64,000 nucleotides of DNA from Citrus sinensis (taxonomy: Eukaryota; Streptophyta; Magnoliopsida; Sapindales; Rutaceae): the NCBI RefSeq assembly GCF_022201045.2, contig NC_068563.1, positions 2,666,001-2,730,000 of the forward strand, written 5' to 3'. A model generated the notes under the pieces. The model ran no database searches, had not been told where the DNA came from, and was given only the letters and a program-made list of their open reading frames with translations. Positions 23,112 through 35,675 of the stretch are shown piece after piece. A program made the position numbers and the translations under genes. The stretch's first letter is position 1; every line of letters begins with the position of its first letter.

Positions 23112-25524
23112 ATGGCGGGAGCAGAGGGATTCGTTGAAGCAGACAATGCAGAGGCAATTATCATAAGAATCGAACACAAATCTCGCAAGATCGAAAGCCT
23201 ACTAAAACAGTAACATTTTTTCAGCCTCTCTATTTCTTCGAATTTTAATTTTAAAAAACCCTAACTTTTACTATAATTCTTAAATTTTGATATCAGGGGT
23301 AAGCCAATAGAAGCTCTTAAAACAGCCCTTGAAGGCGCTCCTCCTAAAACTCAAGATGAGCGATGCAAGGTTCTATCTTTACTATTATCTTCATTTTTTT
23401 TAATGATTTCTTTTTGGTGGGATGATTTTTGTTATTAATCAAGTGAACTGTGGGGGTGGTTTTGCAGTCAGCAAATTGGATAGTTGTTCACAGAGCACTC
23501 ATGGCTATAAAAGATGTGGATTTCATGTTCTCTTCTTTGGATCCTGAGTACTATGATATCCTCATGAAGTATGTCCATTTGATTATCTAATTTAGTTCAC
23601 CAAATTATGATTCTAGAGTCAATTTTCTATCTAATTTTGTCTTCTTTGTAGTTTCCTTAACCCCATTTATGTTTTTGTGGGTAGTTCTTTTAATAATTCT
23701 TTCTTTCATGCACTAACTGTAGCTTGACTTGACAATTGACAAATTTTAGCTTTCATTTGATGCTTTTGTTGATACGTTCTGTTGCAGAGTATATGGCATT
23801 ATATTTGTTTTGCCCAAAGGGGCGTCTTACCTTGAAATTTACCAATTCTATGTGCTGGTCAGTTGTAGTAATCGTTTTGCTATGTGACAGGTGATCAAGT
23901 CTATAGTGACCATGTTGAATGTTATTACTATTTCAGTAGAAAAAAGTTGTGTACCAATCGAAATTTGGGGCTACAATGTCATCTAGTGTTTTCTGGTGTT
24001 TGCGATTGCAATGCTAAAGGTTGTGGAGGTTGGTGTTTAATATAGTTAGATGCAGTTCAGAAAGACCTTGTGGCAGAATAGGGATTTTGGTACTTTGTAA
24101 TATGTGTAAATTTAAAAGTTACTGTTTTTCACGGAACTAGGTTCACATTGTCTAACTTCAATCAGGAGCTGTTTGCTGCATAATTGAAAGGTTTATGTTT
24201 TCCTTGAAAGGGAGGGAGGTTTTTAAACATAAGGCAGATTTTGGTTACATGAGAGGATTTGAGTTAGAGAGTTAGTAAAGATCAAAGTTAATTTGGGGAT
24301 GACAAAACAAAGAGGAAAGAATAGATCAATGCTTAGTTATCCACTCGAGGAATTGATCTTCTGATTTGGAGGCAGAAGGGGTAAAGTTGCATGGAAAAAG
24401 AAGGGAGAAGGCTAAAGTTTCTCTGGAAAAAGAAGGGACTAGTAATTCAAAATTTATATGTAATTAACTAAAGGGAGAATGAGCTGGGGTTTGGGAGTAG
24501 TTCTACGCTGTATGATGGATTAATTAAAAAATTTCAATAATCTTATTTCATATAGTTGACTAGCAAAAATTTAGGCCTGGATTAGGAATAATTAAAACTA
24601 AATCAAGGCAGCTAGCTGGAAAGAATAGTTGAAGAGGATAAAACAGGCTGAACATGGCTAGAACAAGGACAAATGTGTCCTTAAGGGTTTTCTATGGTAT
24701 TATTTTAAAAATGTTGGGATATCATTAAAGGGGGAATTACGAAGGTCTGAAAATATTTTTATAGCAGAGGAATGGTAAGAATTTTAGTGATTGGACTCTC
24801 AGTTTTGTACCAAGATTGAAGAGATGTGGCTACACTGCCTTAAAACAGCAGAGTAGGAAGTCACCTGTTTTGAGTTGGTAAAAATTAGGATATAGTTTAC
24901 ATTGCAACTGGAAAGGGACAGGAGAAATGAAAGCACTATTCAATCGACATAGGTGAATCTTCAGAGTATCACACCATATAAGCCAAGACCACCCAAGGAA
25001 ATGGCTGAATTGGGACCTGTTAATCACTAATTTATAGTTGGTTGGGCATCTCCAATGAGGTAAACTTATTTATCCTTGGGACATAAGTATTGGTGACCCA
25101 CTTGTATGTTGGAGAAAACAGTCATTGTGGACCATTGGGATTGCCACTAGAAAGAGATAATTCTTGCTTGCTCTTTAGCATTTTTAATGGGTATTTAAAA
25201 AAAAAATGATCTTGTTAGTTATGGTTTTTCAAGGAGAGTGATTTGATACTTTGCTAGATTCTGGTGTTGACTTAAATATGCCCTTTATTTTATATATAAA
25301 CTTTAGGGGTGATTCTTTCCACCATTTTTTCAGGTTTCATGACCTTTTCTGAAAATTTAACCTATTTAATATTTATCATGATTTACAGGTACCTCTATAG
25401 GGGTTTATCTACAGGTGATCGCCCCACCTGTGACCAGTGCCTGCGGATACATGAAAAGCTGACAGAGAAGGCTGGTTTGGGATGCATACTGCGCTGCCTT
25501 GCAGACACGGTGAATACAGTTTAA
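23112..25524 (+). CDS. ARPC5A: Actin-related protein 2/3 complex subunit 5
   Basis: Four exons: 23112-23209, 23297-23369, 23468-23568 and 25389-25524, closing to 135 residues (Arabidopsis ARPC5A is about 132). This is the p16 subunit of the Arp2/3 complex, which nucleates branched actin filaments; in Arabidopsis the gene (CROOKED) shapes trichomes and pavement cells. Recognisable stretches are FVEADNAEAI, KSRKIESLLKQ, ALEGAPPKTQDERCKSANW, VVHRALMAIKDVD, YYDILMKYLYRGL, DRPTCDQCLRIHEKLTEKAG and the terminal LGCILRCLADTVNTV. The last intron is long (1.8 kb) and holds no gene or repeat that I recognise. The first intron is typical in length. Identity is clear; assignment to the A rather than another copy is not tested. 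Confidence 0.95.
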
Positions 25525-28268
25525 TCTTCAATACTTCTTACTTCTGAATATATGTATGTTCAAGGAATCATCTGTCAATGTTTTTATTCGCACATGTATG
25601 AAGGAATGCTGTTTAGGTTAGGGTTCATCATTGTAATTGCGAGTTTTCAAACACATCATTGTAATTGCGGATTTTCAAATACACTATGTGCAGAAGTTTT
25701 CTAATTTTGGTTCAAAACACTTGCTTATTTGATATCAACTTCTTTGGTCTCTTATTTCCTTGAGCATTCTCAAATCCTCTTGCTGCAAGCTGCTTGTTTT
25801 TCCTTTAATGAGGAAATTCAGACTTCACTCTCTTGATTGTTGATTGTTTGGGCAATGAATATAATATAGCCTCTGATTTTAAGACGTAACATTGGAATCT
25901 TGGGTTGAATTGAAAGTTAGGAAGAAGCATCTTGAGAGCTGGTATTTGTCACATTGAGGTATTAGTTATTAGTTGAACCAACGCATGCTCAAAAATTCAA
26001 AGGTAAACCTTTCCGGGGATGCATTTGTCTCCTACCAACCTTCAAATGTGAACATAGAATAGATACTATATGCTGACAAATTTTTATATGTTATAATTTA
26101 TAAATAAATATCAATACTCAATAGTTGTCTCTTAGGGAGGTTATGATATAATATAAAATCTTAGACGACCAGATTGAATGTTTATAAAAGTAGAAGATAT
26201 TATAAAAATTGAGATAAAGATTTTGCCAGCTTGCTTGATAAAGAAGATCAAAGTAGAAAAGAATCTTATATTAGTCTCAAGGACGGACCCGAATCTTGAA
26301 TTCTGGGTTTATAAAATGTCATCATCAATCAAGCTATGCAGCAGAGAGTATTTAATTCGTTCGAGAAGAGAGAGAGAGAGACAGGAAACTTGGACCCAGA
26401 AACGTCATCTTGAAGTTATCTTTATTTGCTTTATCATTCCTGATTTGTCAAGAATTGGCTTGAAATTTAAGCTCAGACGAAGGGAGAATTACAAGCGCTA
26501 GCCCTGCAATGATTTACATTATCATTCAAAATTAATACACACTCATCGTTTTTGGTAAAAATATGCTCAGTAGATCCGAGGACAAGTATTATGGTTTGTC
26601 GAATTCTGTATGTTATTACAATTTAGGCGAAGGGACACGTGCAATTGTCTTGCATATGCATCCTAGATATTTTTAACTCTGCCTTTCTGAAAATAATAAA
26701 GGTCCGCAAGTACCAGTTGTAAAAGGGCCCTTAAATGGGGGGAGTGGGTGGCATCTAGACTTTCTGCAAACAATATTCTCCTCACATTTTGAAGCGCAGG
26801 TCCCCTCCCTCCATCCCTTCAATTATTGTCCTCGCAACAAGCCTTTTCACCTTTTATTATTTCTCCTCCCTTTCATTACCGTAGGACTACCTAACGTTCC
26901 CATGTACTGCCGGCATCTTTAGCTCAGCTTTTTTTTCACCCGTGGTTCAATTATGATGCATGCCTAATACGTGTTAAATTTACCTCGTACTTAACGAATA
27001 TTAACAAGAAAATATGAATCTCTTTTTATGTGTAAGTCATCCGGTGTTCGGCAACTGCATTAGACCCCAATTAATCTGGATTCAGAGTTTAGTCACAATT
27101 AAAATTTTTTATTTCTTTTAAATGACGTGCTTAGTGGGGATTAAATCCGAGAGCTCTTTCCACAAATTAGAAAATATGAATCTCTCATCAGAACTAGAAT
27201 TAATTCATTTTCAAGTGTGGTAAAAGAAGAGTGTTCAATGGAAGAAGTCTTGTACTTACAATGTTGAGTACAAGGGTTCGAGCCTCCATAACAACATTAT
27301 GGAAGTTAGTTTCAATATTCTCTCAATTATTAACTAATTAAATTGAGACAATCTCTACTTTATTAAATGTGAGTGGAGTAGGCACCCCTCGAATATTAGA
27401 GATGATTTAAAGTATCAGGGCAAGTGCTTCAGTGGGTTAATATATGGCGGTGGTCTCAGTTGTTTAGTACGATTGTAAATATTATAATTGTAATATCTGA
27501 TATAATATCAATAACAATATGTATATAACAAAATTAAAAAAAAAAGTGTCAATAGTTCTAGTGTCCAGCTGAAAAAAAAAATTGCAGTTAATTAACGGCA
27601 TTCAGTGGGTTAATGCTTGTAGAAGCATTAATGCAGTATTATTAATGCTCTAATCATATGGCGTGGAATTAATATGCCCCCGCATTGTCATTTGCCACTT
27701 GCCACTCTTTCAACGGAGGATCCACCAAATACTTTGAAAACGAAGAAAATGACACATGCAAAGTTTCCAAATTTTCACCTGCATCCTGTTCACATTATTA
27801 TTATTATTATTATATAGGGTAAATCTTAAATTGTTCCCTCGAAAAATGATAATTATAAATTTCTATTATAATAAAAAAAATAAAGATAGATTAATAAAAA
27901 TTATTATTATTATCTTGAAAAAGAAAAAAAATTAAAAATTGCCGAGAAAAAAAAAACCACCTCACTTTCACTTCGTGAATCTTTTTTTACCACATTAAAA
28001 TGGTGTTGAATTCATAATCATAACTGTCCTTGGTCAGCTTCTGCTTTTGGTGAGTGTGACACAAAAGGTAACCCTTTTACTTCAACTTCAAGGATCATCA
28101 TCATTCACCATCATTAAACAACTAATCCAATCAAAACATTACACAACTTTTCTATATCTCATTTACTTTTTTTTTTTTTTTTTCAATACACATAATTTAC
28201 GTTTTTTCAGAATAACAAACAAAAATATGTAGTAATAAACAATAATAATAATAATAATATGAACAACA
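25525..28268. other. Intergenic, 2.7 kb without a supportable gene
   Basis: Contains a SINE-like fragment (about 27047-27210), A/T homopolymers and short ATT repeats. Frames present (for example at 26178-26501) have no codon structure or family likeness that I can support. Confidence 0.55.
27047..27210 (-). mobile_element. Au-like SINE fragment (minus strand)
   Basis: Read on the minus strand it ends with TAATTGGGGTCTAATGCAGT and GCCGAACACCGGATG, the 3'-terminal style of Au SINEs, preceded by a GGATTTAATCCCC segment at the box B position. It aligns with the copy at 43600-43797. The 5' tRNA-like part is poorly preserved. Confidence 0.45.
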
Positions 28269-29435
28269 CTAAGGCCTTGGCTTTCTACCATAAGCTTGCT
28301 TGCACACAGAGTAAGATTTTTGGGAAGGAGAACACAGCTGAGAAGAAACTGGACATCCCTGTAGACAATTATCCCCCAGTCTACCGGCGACCGGCACGTC
28401 ACCACTGAAAAATCCTATCGGTGCTTTACCAATCAAGAAGTTCCCATCCAGAAACAGCCTCTTCAAAGACTTCTTGTGACTGAACTCCAATGGGATACCG
28501 CCGCGTAATCGGTTGTAACGCATCGACAGAGACGACAGCATCGGATAATCAGCGAAATTCACGGGCAAGTACCCTTGGATCTTGTTGAACCCCAGATCAA
28601 CCGCCACCAGGTCGCTTCTGCCATCCACTGGCTTCGAGATCCCGACGCGTGTCAAGGTGTTATTGGATAGGTTAACTTGCTGGAGTGCTGGCAACAGGAA
28701 GAACCACGCTTCAAGTGTCCCGGTGAACGAGTTTTCGCTGAGTTCGATAACTTCCAGCTGAGTTAATCCGTCAAAGGAGTTCTTTGTAATAACCCCAGAT
28801 AAAACATTGTTCTTCAGAGCTAGCTCTGAGAGATTTGGCGGCAGCTTTGGTAATGAACCGGTGAGCTTGTTGTAACTCAGATCGAGTCTTCTCAAACTCG
28901 ACATCAAAAATGTGTTTTTTGGGAGAGACCCGGATAGAGAATTATAAGAAAGGTCTAAAGAATCGAGATTTTTGAGCTGGGTGAGTGAGTCGGGGACTGA
29001 GCTGGAGAACGAGTTGGAGCGGAGGGTCAACATTTGGAGATTTGAGAGGGAGGAAATGGAAGCTGGGATCGGACCAAAGAAGTAGTTATCAGAGAGGTCA
29101 AGGATGGTGAGTTGGGTGAGTTGGGATATGAGAGGGGTGAGTTGGCCGGAGTAGCCGGCAGGGTCAAGGGTGAGTTGGGTGACACGGGTTGAGTCAGACG
29201 AGCAGAGGAGGCCGCAGGTGAAGTGGGTTCGGCGGGGGAGGGCACATGGGTCGGTGGCTGTGAAGTCCCATGAGGCTAAACAGGACCAAGGCTGGATTGA
29301 GCTTGGCTTTATTGAGGCTTTGAATGCTTTGAGAGCTGATATGTCTTGTGGAGAAGTTAGAGCTACGGCTAAAGAAATTTGAACAATAACAAGAAGGAAG
29401 CATGATGCAGCGTTTGAGATTGAAGAGAGTTTCAT
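28269..29435 (-). CDS. Secreted leucine-rich repeat protein without kinase
   Basis: Single-exon gene of 388 residues. A signal peptide covers about residues 1-25 (hydrophobic FLLVIVQISLAVA). An LRRNT-like cap follows, with ASWDFTATDPC and a further Cys pair (CGLLC). About nine or ten plant-type extracellular repeats run from about residue 90 to 340, with the pattern LxxLxLSxNxFxGxIP. The C-terminal cap has several cysteines (CLQGCPVSSQLC, VCKQAYG). No transmembrane helix or kinase domain is present, so it should be apoplastic or wall-bound rather than a receptor kinase. Ligand or partner unknown. By content it resembles the LRR gene next to ARFB1a in Arabidopsis (At2g15320, from memory); here the ARFB-like gene lies 9 kb away. 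Confidence 0.88.
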   Translation of the reverse strand: MKLSSISNAASCFLLVIVQISLAVALTSPQDISALKAFKASIKPSSIQPWSCLASWDFTATDPCALPRRTHFTCGLLCSSDSTRVTQLTLDPAGYSGQLTPLISQLTQLTILDLSDNYFFGPIPASISSLSNLQMLTLRSNSFSSSVPDSLTQLKNLDSLDLSYNSLSGSLPKNTFLMSSLRRLDLSYNKLTGSLPKLPPNLSELALKNNVLSGVITKNSFDGLTQLEVIELSENSFTGTLEAWFFLLPALQQVNLSNNTLTRVGISKPVDGRSDLVAVDLGFNKIQGYLPVNFADYPMLSSLSMRYNRLRGGIPLEFSHKKSLKRLFLDGNFLIGKAPIGFFSGDVPVAGRLGDNCLQGCPVSSQLCSPSQKSYSVCKQAYGRKPRP

Positions 29436-29506
29436 GTTTGTGAAAAAAAAAATTGGTGGGTTTCGGGTTAATTGGAATTTGAGTGTTTTTACGTTTGTGG
29501 GGTTTA

Positions 29507-29514
29507 ATTTATAA
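29507..29514 (-). promoter_or_regulatory. TATA-box of the LRR gene
   Basis: On the minus strand TTATAAAT lies 72-79 bp upstream of the ATG at 29435, in otherwise mixed sequence. Spacing suits a short leader. Confidence 0.45.
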
Positions 29515-30124
29515 CTTTTATTACGTATGTGGGGTGGAAAGCACTGAACGTTGGAGTTTGGTTGGTCAATGCATAGACCGATACATGTCCATGCCGAGAT
29601 ATTTTATTTGTGAATACGAAGTGGGTCGTTTACTCGTTTACACTCTCTTTTGATGGCTAATGCATGTCTTCTGTTTGTTTAGAATTTAGTTTGGGCGAAT
29701 ATAGTTTTTAAGCGAAATCACTTTAAATTGATTTAATTTTATATTTATATAAAAAAAAAATTATTATATATTTATTAAAATTATATTTAATATATATTAT
29801 TAATTATTAATTTTATATTTATAATTTTTTTCACATCAATTGTAATTTAAAAATTATAATATCTCAGTGCTAGACAAAATTTAAAACAATTTTTAATTTC
29901 ACGTTAACATAATCCAGTAACGAGGAGAATATTCAAAATCTTGTGAGAAGTGTTTATTAGAACAAAATGTGTGTATAATATAATATCTTTAAAAAGTTGT
30001 AGTAATTCAAATCTTGATTAAAAGATTGTTGATTTAGATTAGAGATCTTGGATTCTAAATTAAAACTTGTGCACATAGAGAGTGAATGCTTCAAGATTTT
30101 GGCTTAGATATTTGTATGAATAGT

Positions 30125-30225
30125 GATAGAGAGAGAGAAGCACGAGAGAGAGACGAGAGAATTTTGCTCTCTCTCTCTACCCACTTATTCTCTCTCTACC
30201 TCTTTCTTCATTCTTTCTCTCGTAC
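30125..30225. repeat. GA-rich then CT-rich inverted microsatellite
   Basis: GAGAGAGA-type runs (30125-30160) are followed within 15 bp by CTCTCTCT-type runs (30165-30225), so the two arms are complementary and could form a hairpin. Confidence 0.8.
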
Positions 30226-31239
30226 TTCTCTACACCAAACACTAATGATGACAATCAAATCACAACAATAAGTGCAAATTTAATATTTATTTTTATGATC
30301 ACACGATCATCAACAATACTCCAACGTTAATTAGTTCCAACGTAGCCGGACGCTTATTTAGCTAGAAGAGAATTAGTTGCTTGTGTTTTACTCATTTGCT
30401 AATGCTGCATGATTCCTCGCAAAGGCTCGTAGCTTTTGTGTGTCTGAAACTCAGAATTTTTTTAATTGAAACATTGATTGTCTCAGTCTCACTACTCGCT
30501 CCGGAATAATTTGGTGGGCAATTTTGGTTCAGCGGAATCAATGCTTCAGTTGTTACAGGATACGCACCAGTTGCAGATTTATTATTTTATTATATACCAC
30601 AAACTATATGTTCAGAGTAGTAACTACAAATGATATCAACTTGTTTTTATTTTATAACAAATTAGATTAGCATAACAGCAGTTGTCTCAAATAACTGTGT
30701 ATGAAAAATAGGAAGAGCTAGCTGTCACGTTCTAACGTATAAACCTTCCTATTTAATATGCTATGGTCCCCTTTGTCTTCTACAATGTTAACATGCAAAG
30801 ACTTTTTAACAGAAAAACCTGTCCATATTCAATCCATGCTTGAAGGGAAAGAAAATTAATAATATGCCCATTATATTGAACTTAACTCATGGCACATTTA
30901 GTAAGTGGCAGACCATACACTTAAATTATTAGGGGTTTAATTTTTAAAAAAATTAATTTAATTTAGAGTACCTATTATTTTTTATTATTCACTTGAATAC
31001 AATTAAAATTTCAAAAACTTAAATTCTATTATTCTCTCTTAAATTTAGAAAAAAAGAATATTAATAAATCATTTATTTTAAATGTTGGATGACTTACTCA
31101 TGTCTCAAAAACTCAAATTCTATTATTTTCACTTGAATTTTAAATTGTAATAATTTATTTATTTTAAATATTAGACCCCATTGTAACCATATTTGTGAAA
31201 ATATTATTTTTTAAATAATCTCTACTAAATATCTAAAAA

Positions 31240-31460
31240 AATAAAATTATGTGCCTATTAGAATTTGAACCAAGTCACCAAAATCATTAAATAACACTCT
31301 TATCACGAAACTACAAGTGTTTAATCATATAAAAATGTATCCAATTTTTTTTTAGTTCTTCGAAAAGAGATTTATGATACATTTAAAAGAAAAAATAATA
31401 ACTTAAAAGGGGCTGAAGCCCCTCCTAAGCCTTAATTGAGTCCGCCCATGTCTTTAGCAA
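31240..31460 (-). repeat. tRNA-like repeat remnant, unclassified
   Basis: On the minus strand TAGTTTCGTGATAAGAG resembles an RNA polymerase III box A, and GGTTCAAATTC about 30 bp on resembles box B. Next to it lies a short hairpin GGGGCTGAAGCCCC near 31410. Could be an old SINE or part of a larger transposon; no target duplication seen. Confidence 0.3.
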
Positions 31461-32164
31461 TTACTCAATAGCTCAATTGTAAATACTAAATACTTCCCAT
31501 CTCATAAGCTGGGTGGAAATTATGGTGGTGGTTTTGACATTTTCTCGAAATATTTAGGTGTCAATAATGCATTCCTACAGTGTGTGTTAGAGATTTCAAA
31601 ATATTTGTAGATTTCTATCAATTAAAAAGTTTTTTCAAAAGGCTACTTATTCCTTCTTATTAGTTTCATAACCTTTAATGATATATAGTAACTAGAACTT
31701 ATTGTAGTAAATTACTCGGATTCAAACACAGTTTATTTTCCAAAATTATCAACTCAAATGCTAGTTTCCATGGCTTCGAAAAAAGTTATCCTTAATAGTA
31801 ATCTTAATCAAGACATATCAACAAAAGATGATATTATTATTCTACTACAACTACCAAACGAGAGGCCCTCTCCAGCTGCAAACTTCTTGAAATAGTTGGC
31901 AATAAATTGGTAAGCTTTTAATTAGTTTGGCCCCTCCCCAAAATGGACAATGAAATGATGCAACGCGGCATTAGGTGCTGCTTGCTGGTGCTCGACATAC
32001 ATGAGTTATGTGGCCGTGAGAAATTGTGTTCAATTTGCGACCCAAGAACCTGCATATGCATGCTAGCTGCTGCGATGGTGATGTGAGCGACCGTGAATTG
32101 TGATGGTGTTCGAATTAAATTACTCCACCTTCAAGCTGGTCCTACTCGGCCGACGGCTACTCTT

Positions 32165-33032
32165 GCTTAGAGATGGCCAATGGGTTGTACAGTACGGTAC
32201 GACACGAGCATATTTTGGTGGAGCATGCGGCACGCACGTGGTTCAAGCTGGACTTATAATTTTGGGCACGCGGACATTAAAAGTACGACACGATTAAAGA
32301 TGAAGTCAAGCACGATACGATAAAAAAGCCTATAATAAGCACATTTTATTTTTTAAATAAAAATAAATTTATAATTTTATAATTTTACAAAAACTTGAAA
32401 TTGAATTTTTTAAATTCATTTAATTCTTAGTTTAAAAAATACTATAATTTATTTATAATTTATTAAATAAATAATTGATATCATGATTTTAATGAATAAA
32501 ATTATAAATATCATAATTTTATAAATATGCATTAATATTATTGTGAACTATGATTTATAACTATATGTAAGATTAAGTTAACAATTAAATTAATTCTTAA
32601 GAAAAATTTATTATTATTATTATTGTTGTTAAGTATTAAAAAAATTCTAATACTATAAGGTTAAATTTAGTCATTAATATTATATTTTCTTACTATTATT
32701 AGTTTATTATTATTATTATTAAATATGGACTTGAGTTTTAAATTTTTGATTTTATTAAATTTGAATAAAGGTATAGACTTAAGAAAAGTAAATAAACTTA
32801 AAACAAATACGCCAACACCTTAGAATACGCTCTTAAAAATTAAAAAAAAAAAGAAAAGAAAAAAATTATTAAGTTTTTTTTTTCTTAGGCACGACACGAA
32901 TGGGCACAGCATATGTGCCGAGCCAGGATTAAGCAAAAAAAATTAGACATGATACGATACAATATAATACAGGTACGAATACGCATGAGGTTTACTTTGG
33001 TGCCAACATGACCCATTGGCCATCTCTATTCT
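32165..33032. mobile_element. hAT-like non-autonomous element
   Basis: Ends form inverted repeats sharing TAGAGATGGCCAATGGGT (left from 32168, right reading back from 33028). They are flanked by an exact 8-bp direct repeat CTACTCTT at 32157-32164 and 33033-33040. An 8-bp duplication and a GATGGCC-type terminus fit hAT elements. Three extra bases at each end between duplication and terminus leave the exact boundary uncertain. The interior is AT-rich, with GCACGACACGA-type words near both ends and no transposase. Confidence 0.65.
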
Positions 33033-33040
33033 CTACTCTT

Positions 33041-33521
33041 ACTCTTACAAAATTCACGTGCTCATTAATTATTCACATGCATTTCTATTAATAAGCTTTG
33101 AGGGGATGGATTCGAATCCCAATAATAGTTGGTACTTAATTCTTCTTTTGATTATATTGAATAAAAATAAAAATAGCTTTTCATTAATAGAAATAAAATG
33201 GATATTTTTTCGGTATTTTGTGAAGGTAAAAATTAAAACTCTAATTGTTTAATATATTAGAATTATCAAAAATTACCTTGATAAATTTATGATTGTGATA
33301 TTTTAGTATATATATATATATATATATATATTTTAAAATATTTCAATATAAATGACCTAATTGGGTCATACACTTATATTAAACCACTCAATGCAAGTAC
33401 AAGCGGATTAGGATTGTATTCTGATTGATGATTTACTCCTACAGAAGGATAAATAAACATCCTCTTTAATTTACGCCCCTTTTTCTTCACCTCTCAAGAG
33501 GACTCCAATACTCTCCCAATT
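33041..33521. other. Upstream region of the first cyclase gene
   Basis: AT-rich, with a TA microsatellite near 33306-33331. No unambiguous core promoter motif; GATAAATAAAC at about 33449 is a possible TATA-like element. Confidence 0.4.
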
Positions 33522-35675
33522 ATGGCCAAAACGACACTCAAATTGCCGTTTTCGCTTCTCTTCTTCACTTCACTAACGCTCACTCTGGCAACACTCGCTC
33601 TCACCGCCGCCGAAACGGCCGCCTACCCGACGATTCCCGGAACCATGCCGACCGGCTGCTCGCTATCAGAAGAAGAAGTGCCTACCCCGGTACGGCGAGA
33701 GGTGTACGAAAACGGCCAAATTTACGACATCACCCACCGTATTACGAGCGACATGCCGTCGTTTGGCTCGAAGGAGGGGCTGGGGCAGTACTTGTGGCTG
33801 CCCAAGAGTATTAAGAACGGGTCGCTTGCTAATAACTCGGAGATGAAGCTGCCGTCGCATACGGGAACTCACGTGGACGCTCCTGGGCACGTGTTTGATC
33901 ATTATTTTGATGCTGGTTATGACGTTGACACGCTCGACTTGGGGGTGTTGAATGGTAATTTAATTCTGTTGTGGCTCTGTTATTTATTTGTATCTTTTTT
34001 TTTGTGTGTTTATTAGGTGTCTAATGAAAGTTCTGTTGTGTGAGTTTCTGTGCAGGGCCTGCACTGTTGGTTGATGTTCCGAGGGATAAGAACATAACGG
34101 GTATGTTACTTCGATGCCCTTTGCCGCATTGCGCAGATAATTCTGATTATTTTGTTTTCCTTGTTAATTGACTATGTTTTGACTGATTCTGTGGTAAGCA
34201 CTTTTATATGAAGTGCTTCTCTGGCCTAGACTTACCGTTGTTTATGACTTTAGGTCTCAAATTATATTTAGTAGGAATTTAAAAACAAAATTTTGGATTT
34301 CTGGTGGCCTGCAGCAGCTTAAAGGGCCATTTTTTTTCAACTACAAATACTAATTGCCCATGGAGCGATCCAATAATATTAAGAGAATGCTATTTCATTG
34401 ATTTTGGTTTCACTTCGTACTAGTGTGAACGCCACCAATTTCCTCTCATTTTCTTTATTGTCTTTGGTAATATAAAGATAAGCTAGAAAAAATTATAAAG
34501 CAATTCAAAATTCAAAAACTGTGCTATACTGGACAAATGACAAGAATAATTTTTTGTTTCTATTTTTCTTTAATTCAGATATGTTTGTGATGAACTCTAT
34601 TTTCCACAGCTGAAGTTATGGAGTCCCTAAATATTCCCAGGGGTGTCCGGCGTGTGATTTTCAGAACATTAAATACAGACAGGTAATTTATAACATTCGT
34701 TTCCTGATTTATTAAAATTCAGTTATTAAGTGATGAGAGGACTGCCCATATCCTTTGTCTATACAACTTTTTAACCCTTATAATCTACATTAAATTTTTT
34801 TCGAGCAGCATAGCAAATGTTGAATGGGAAAAGTATTTATAGCTTGGAGTACTTGTGTGCTAACTAAAATTTAGTTCCATTTCAGGAAGCTTATGTTTAA
34901 AAGGGAGTTTGACTCGAGCTATGTTGGATTTATGAAAGATGGAGCAAGATGGTTGGTACAAAACACTGACATCAAACTTGTTGGTAAGTTATAAATTATT
35001 TTCAGTAGCTCTGAGCTACCTATCTAGGGTGCATTTTGTTTGACATTTTTTTTCCTCTCACGTCTTGGAGGAATGTGGAAGCTCCTTTTGATGCCGACAC
35101 TAATTTGTTGTCTGATGCCTATGTGTATTCAGTGACTATTCTGTTTAACTTGATGATGTGAAGATATTTCTGTTAAATTTCTTTTGTAACTTCATGCTAA
35201 CTCTGGAAATTTATATGAAAGTGCATCTGTTTCCTTCAGTAACATTTGCTGGTATGATTTGTTAGGGACACCTCCCAGTTTGTTGTTATTTACATATTTG
35301 TCTTCTAATAGAAGACTAATGCATATGTCATTGTAAAATGTAGGAATTGATTACTTATCCGCTGCTGCACATGATGATTTGCTTCCATCTCATTATGAAT
35401 TCCTTGAAGGCAGGGTAAGAAAAATCATTTTTGTACTCCAGGATTGGTTGTTTTACTCATCAAGAAGTTCTGATTTTTTTTATATTTTTAATTTCTAGAG
35501 AAAAATAGCTTACACATCAGTCGACGCTAACACTAATAATCTTCTTCAGGAAGTCATTCTTGTGGAAGGCCTTAAATTAGATGGTGTGCCAGCCGGACTA
35601 TACAATATCCACTGCTTGCATCTGAGGTTGCTTGGCGCCGAGGGATCACCAATAAGATGCATTCTCATTAAATGA
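33522..35675 (+). CDS. Cyclase / kynurenine formamidase-like protein, copy 1
   Basis: Six exons: 33522-33954, 34056-34100, 34610-34682, 34886-34983, 35344-35414 and 35550-35675, closing to 281 residues. It belongs to the cyclase family (Pfam PF04199), metal-dependent proteins related to bacterial kynurenine formamidase. Plant members (Arabidopsis CYCLASE1, CYCLASE2) lie in the secretory path or apoplast and have been linked to cell-death and stress control; their substrate is not established. Visible parts: a signal peptide (about 1-30), [14 protein letters not shown], the metal-binding motif [11 protein letters not shown] at 113-123 followed by FDHYFDAG, and the C-terminal [11 protein letters not shown] ... 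[13 protein letters not shown]. It heads a tandem array of four related copies on the same strand. Length and motifs look complete. Confidence 0.92.

Larger units (their letters stand above)
29515..32156. other. Intergenic, 2.6 kb, repeat-rich
   Basis: No gene. Contains purine/pyrimidine microsatellites at 30125-30225 and a tRNA-like repeat remnant at 31240-31460. Otherwise AT-rich. Confidence 0.55.

Noticed and set aside
26178-26501. 107-residue plus-strand frame between ARPC5 and the LRR gene
   Set aside because: Low-complexity Lys/Arg/Glu-rich composition, no family likeness, no promoter or splice context.
27237-27420. GGTTCGAGCCTCC box B-like motif suggesting a tRNA or another SINE
   Set aside because: No cloverleaf, no convincing box A at proper distance, no A-tail or target duplication.
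28163-28405. Possible extra exon overlapping the 3' end of the LRR gene
   Set aside because: Out-of-frame shadow running into AT-rich 3' sequence; the 388-residue frame is complete by itself.
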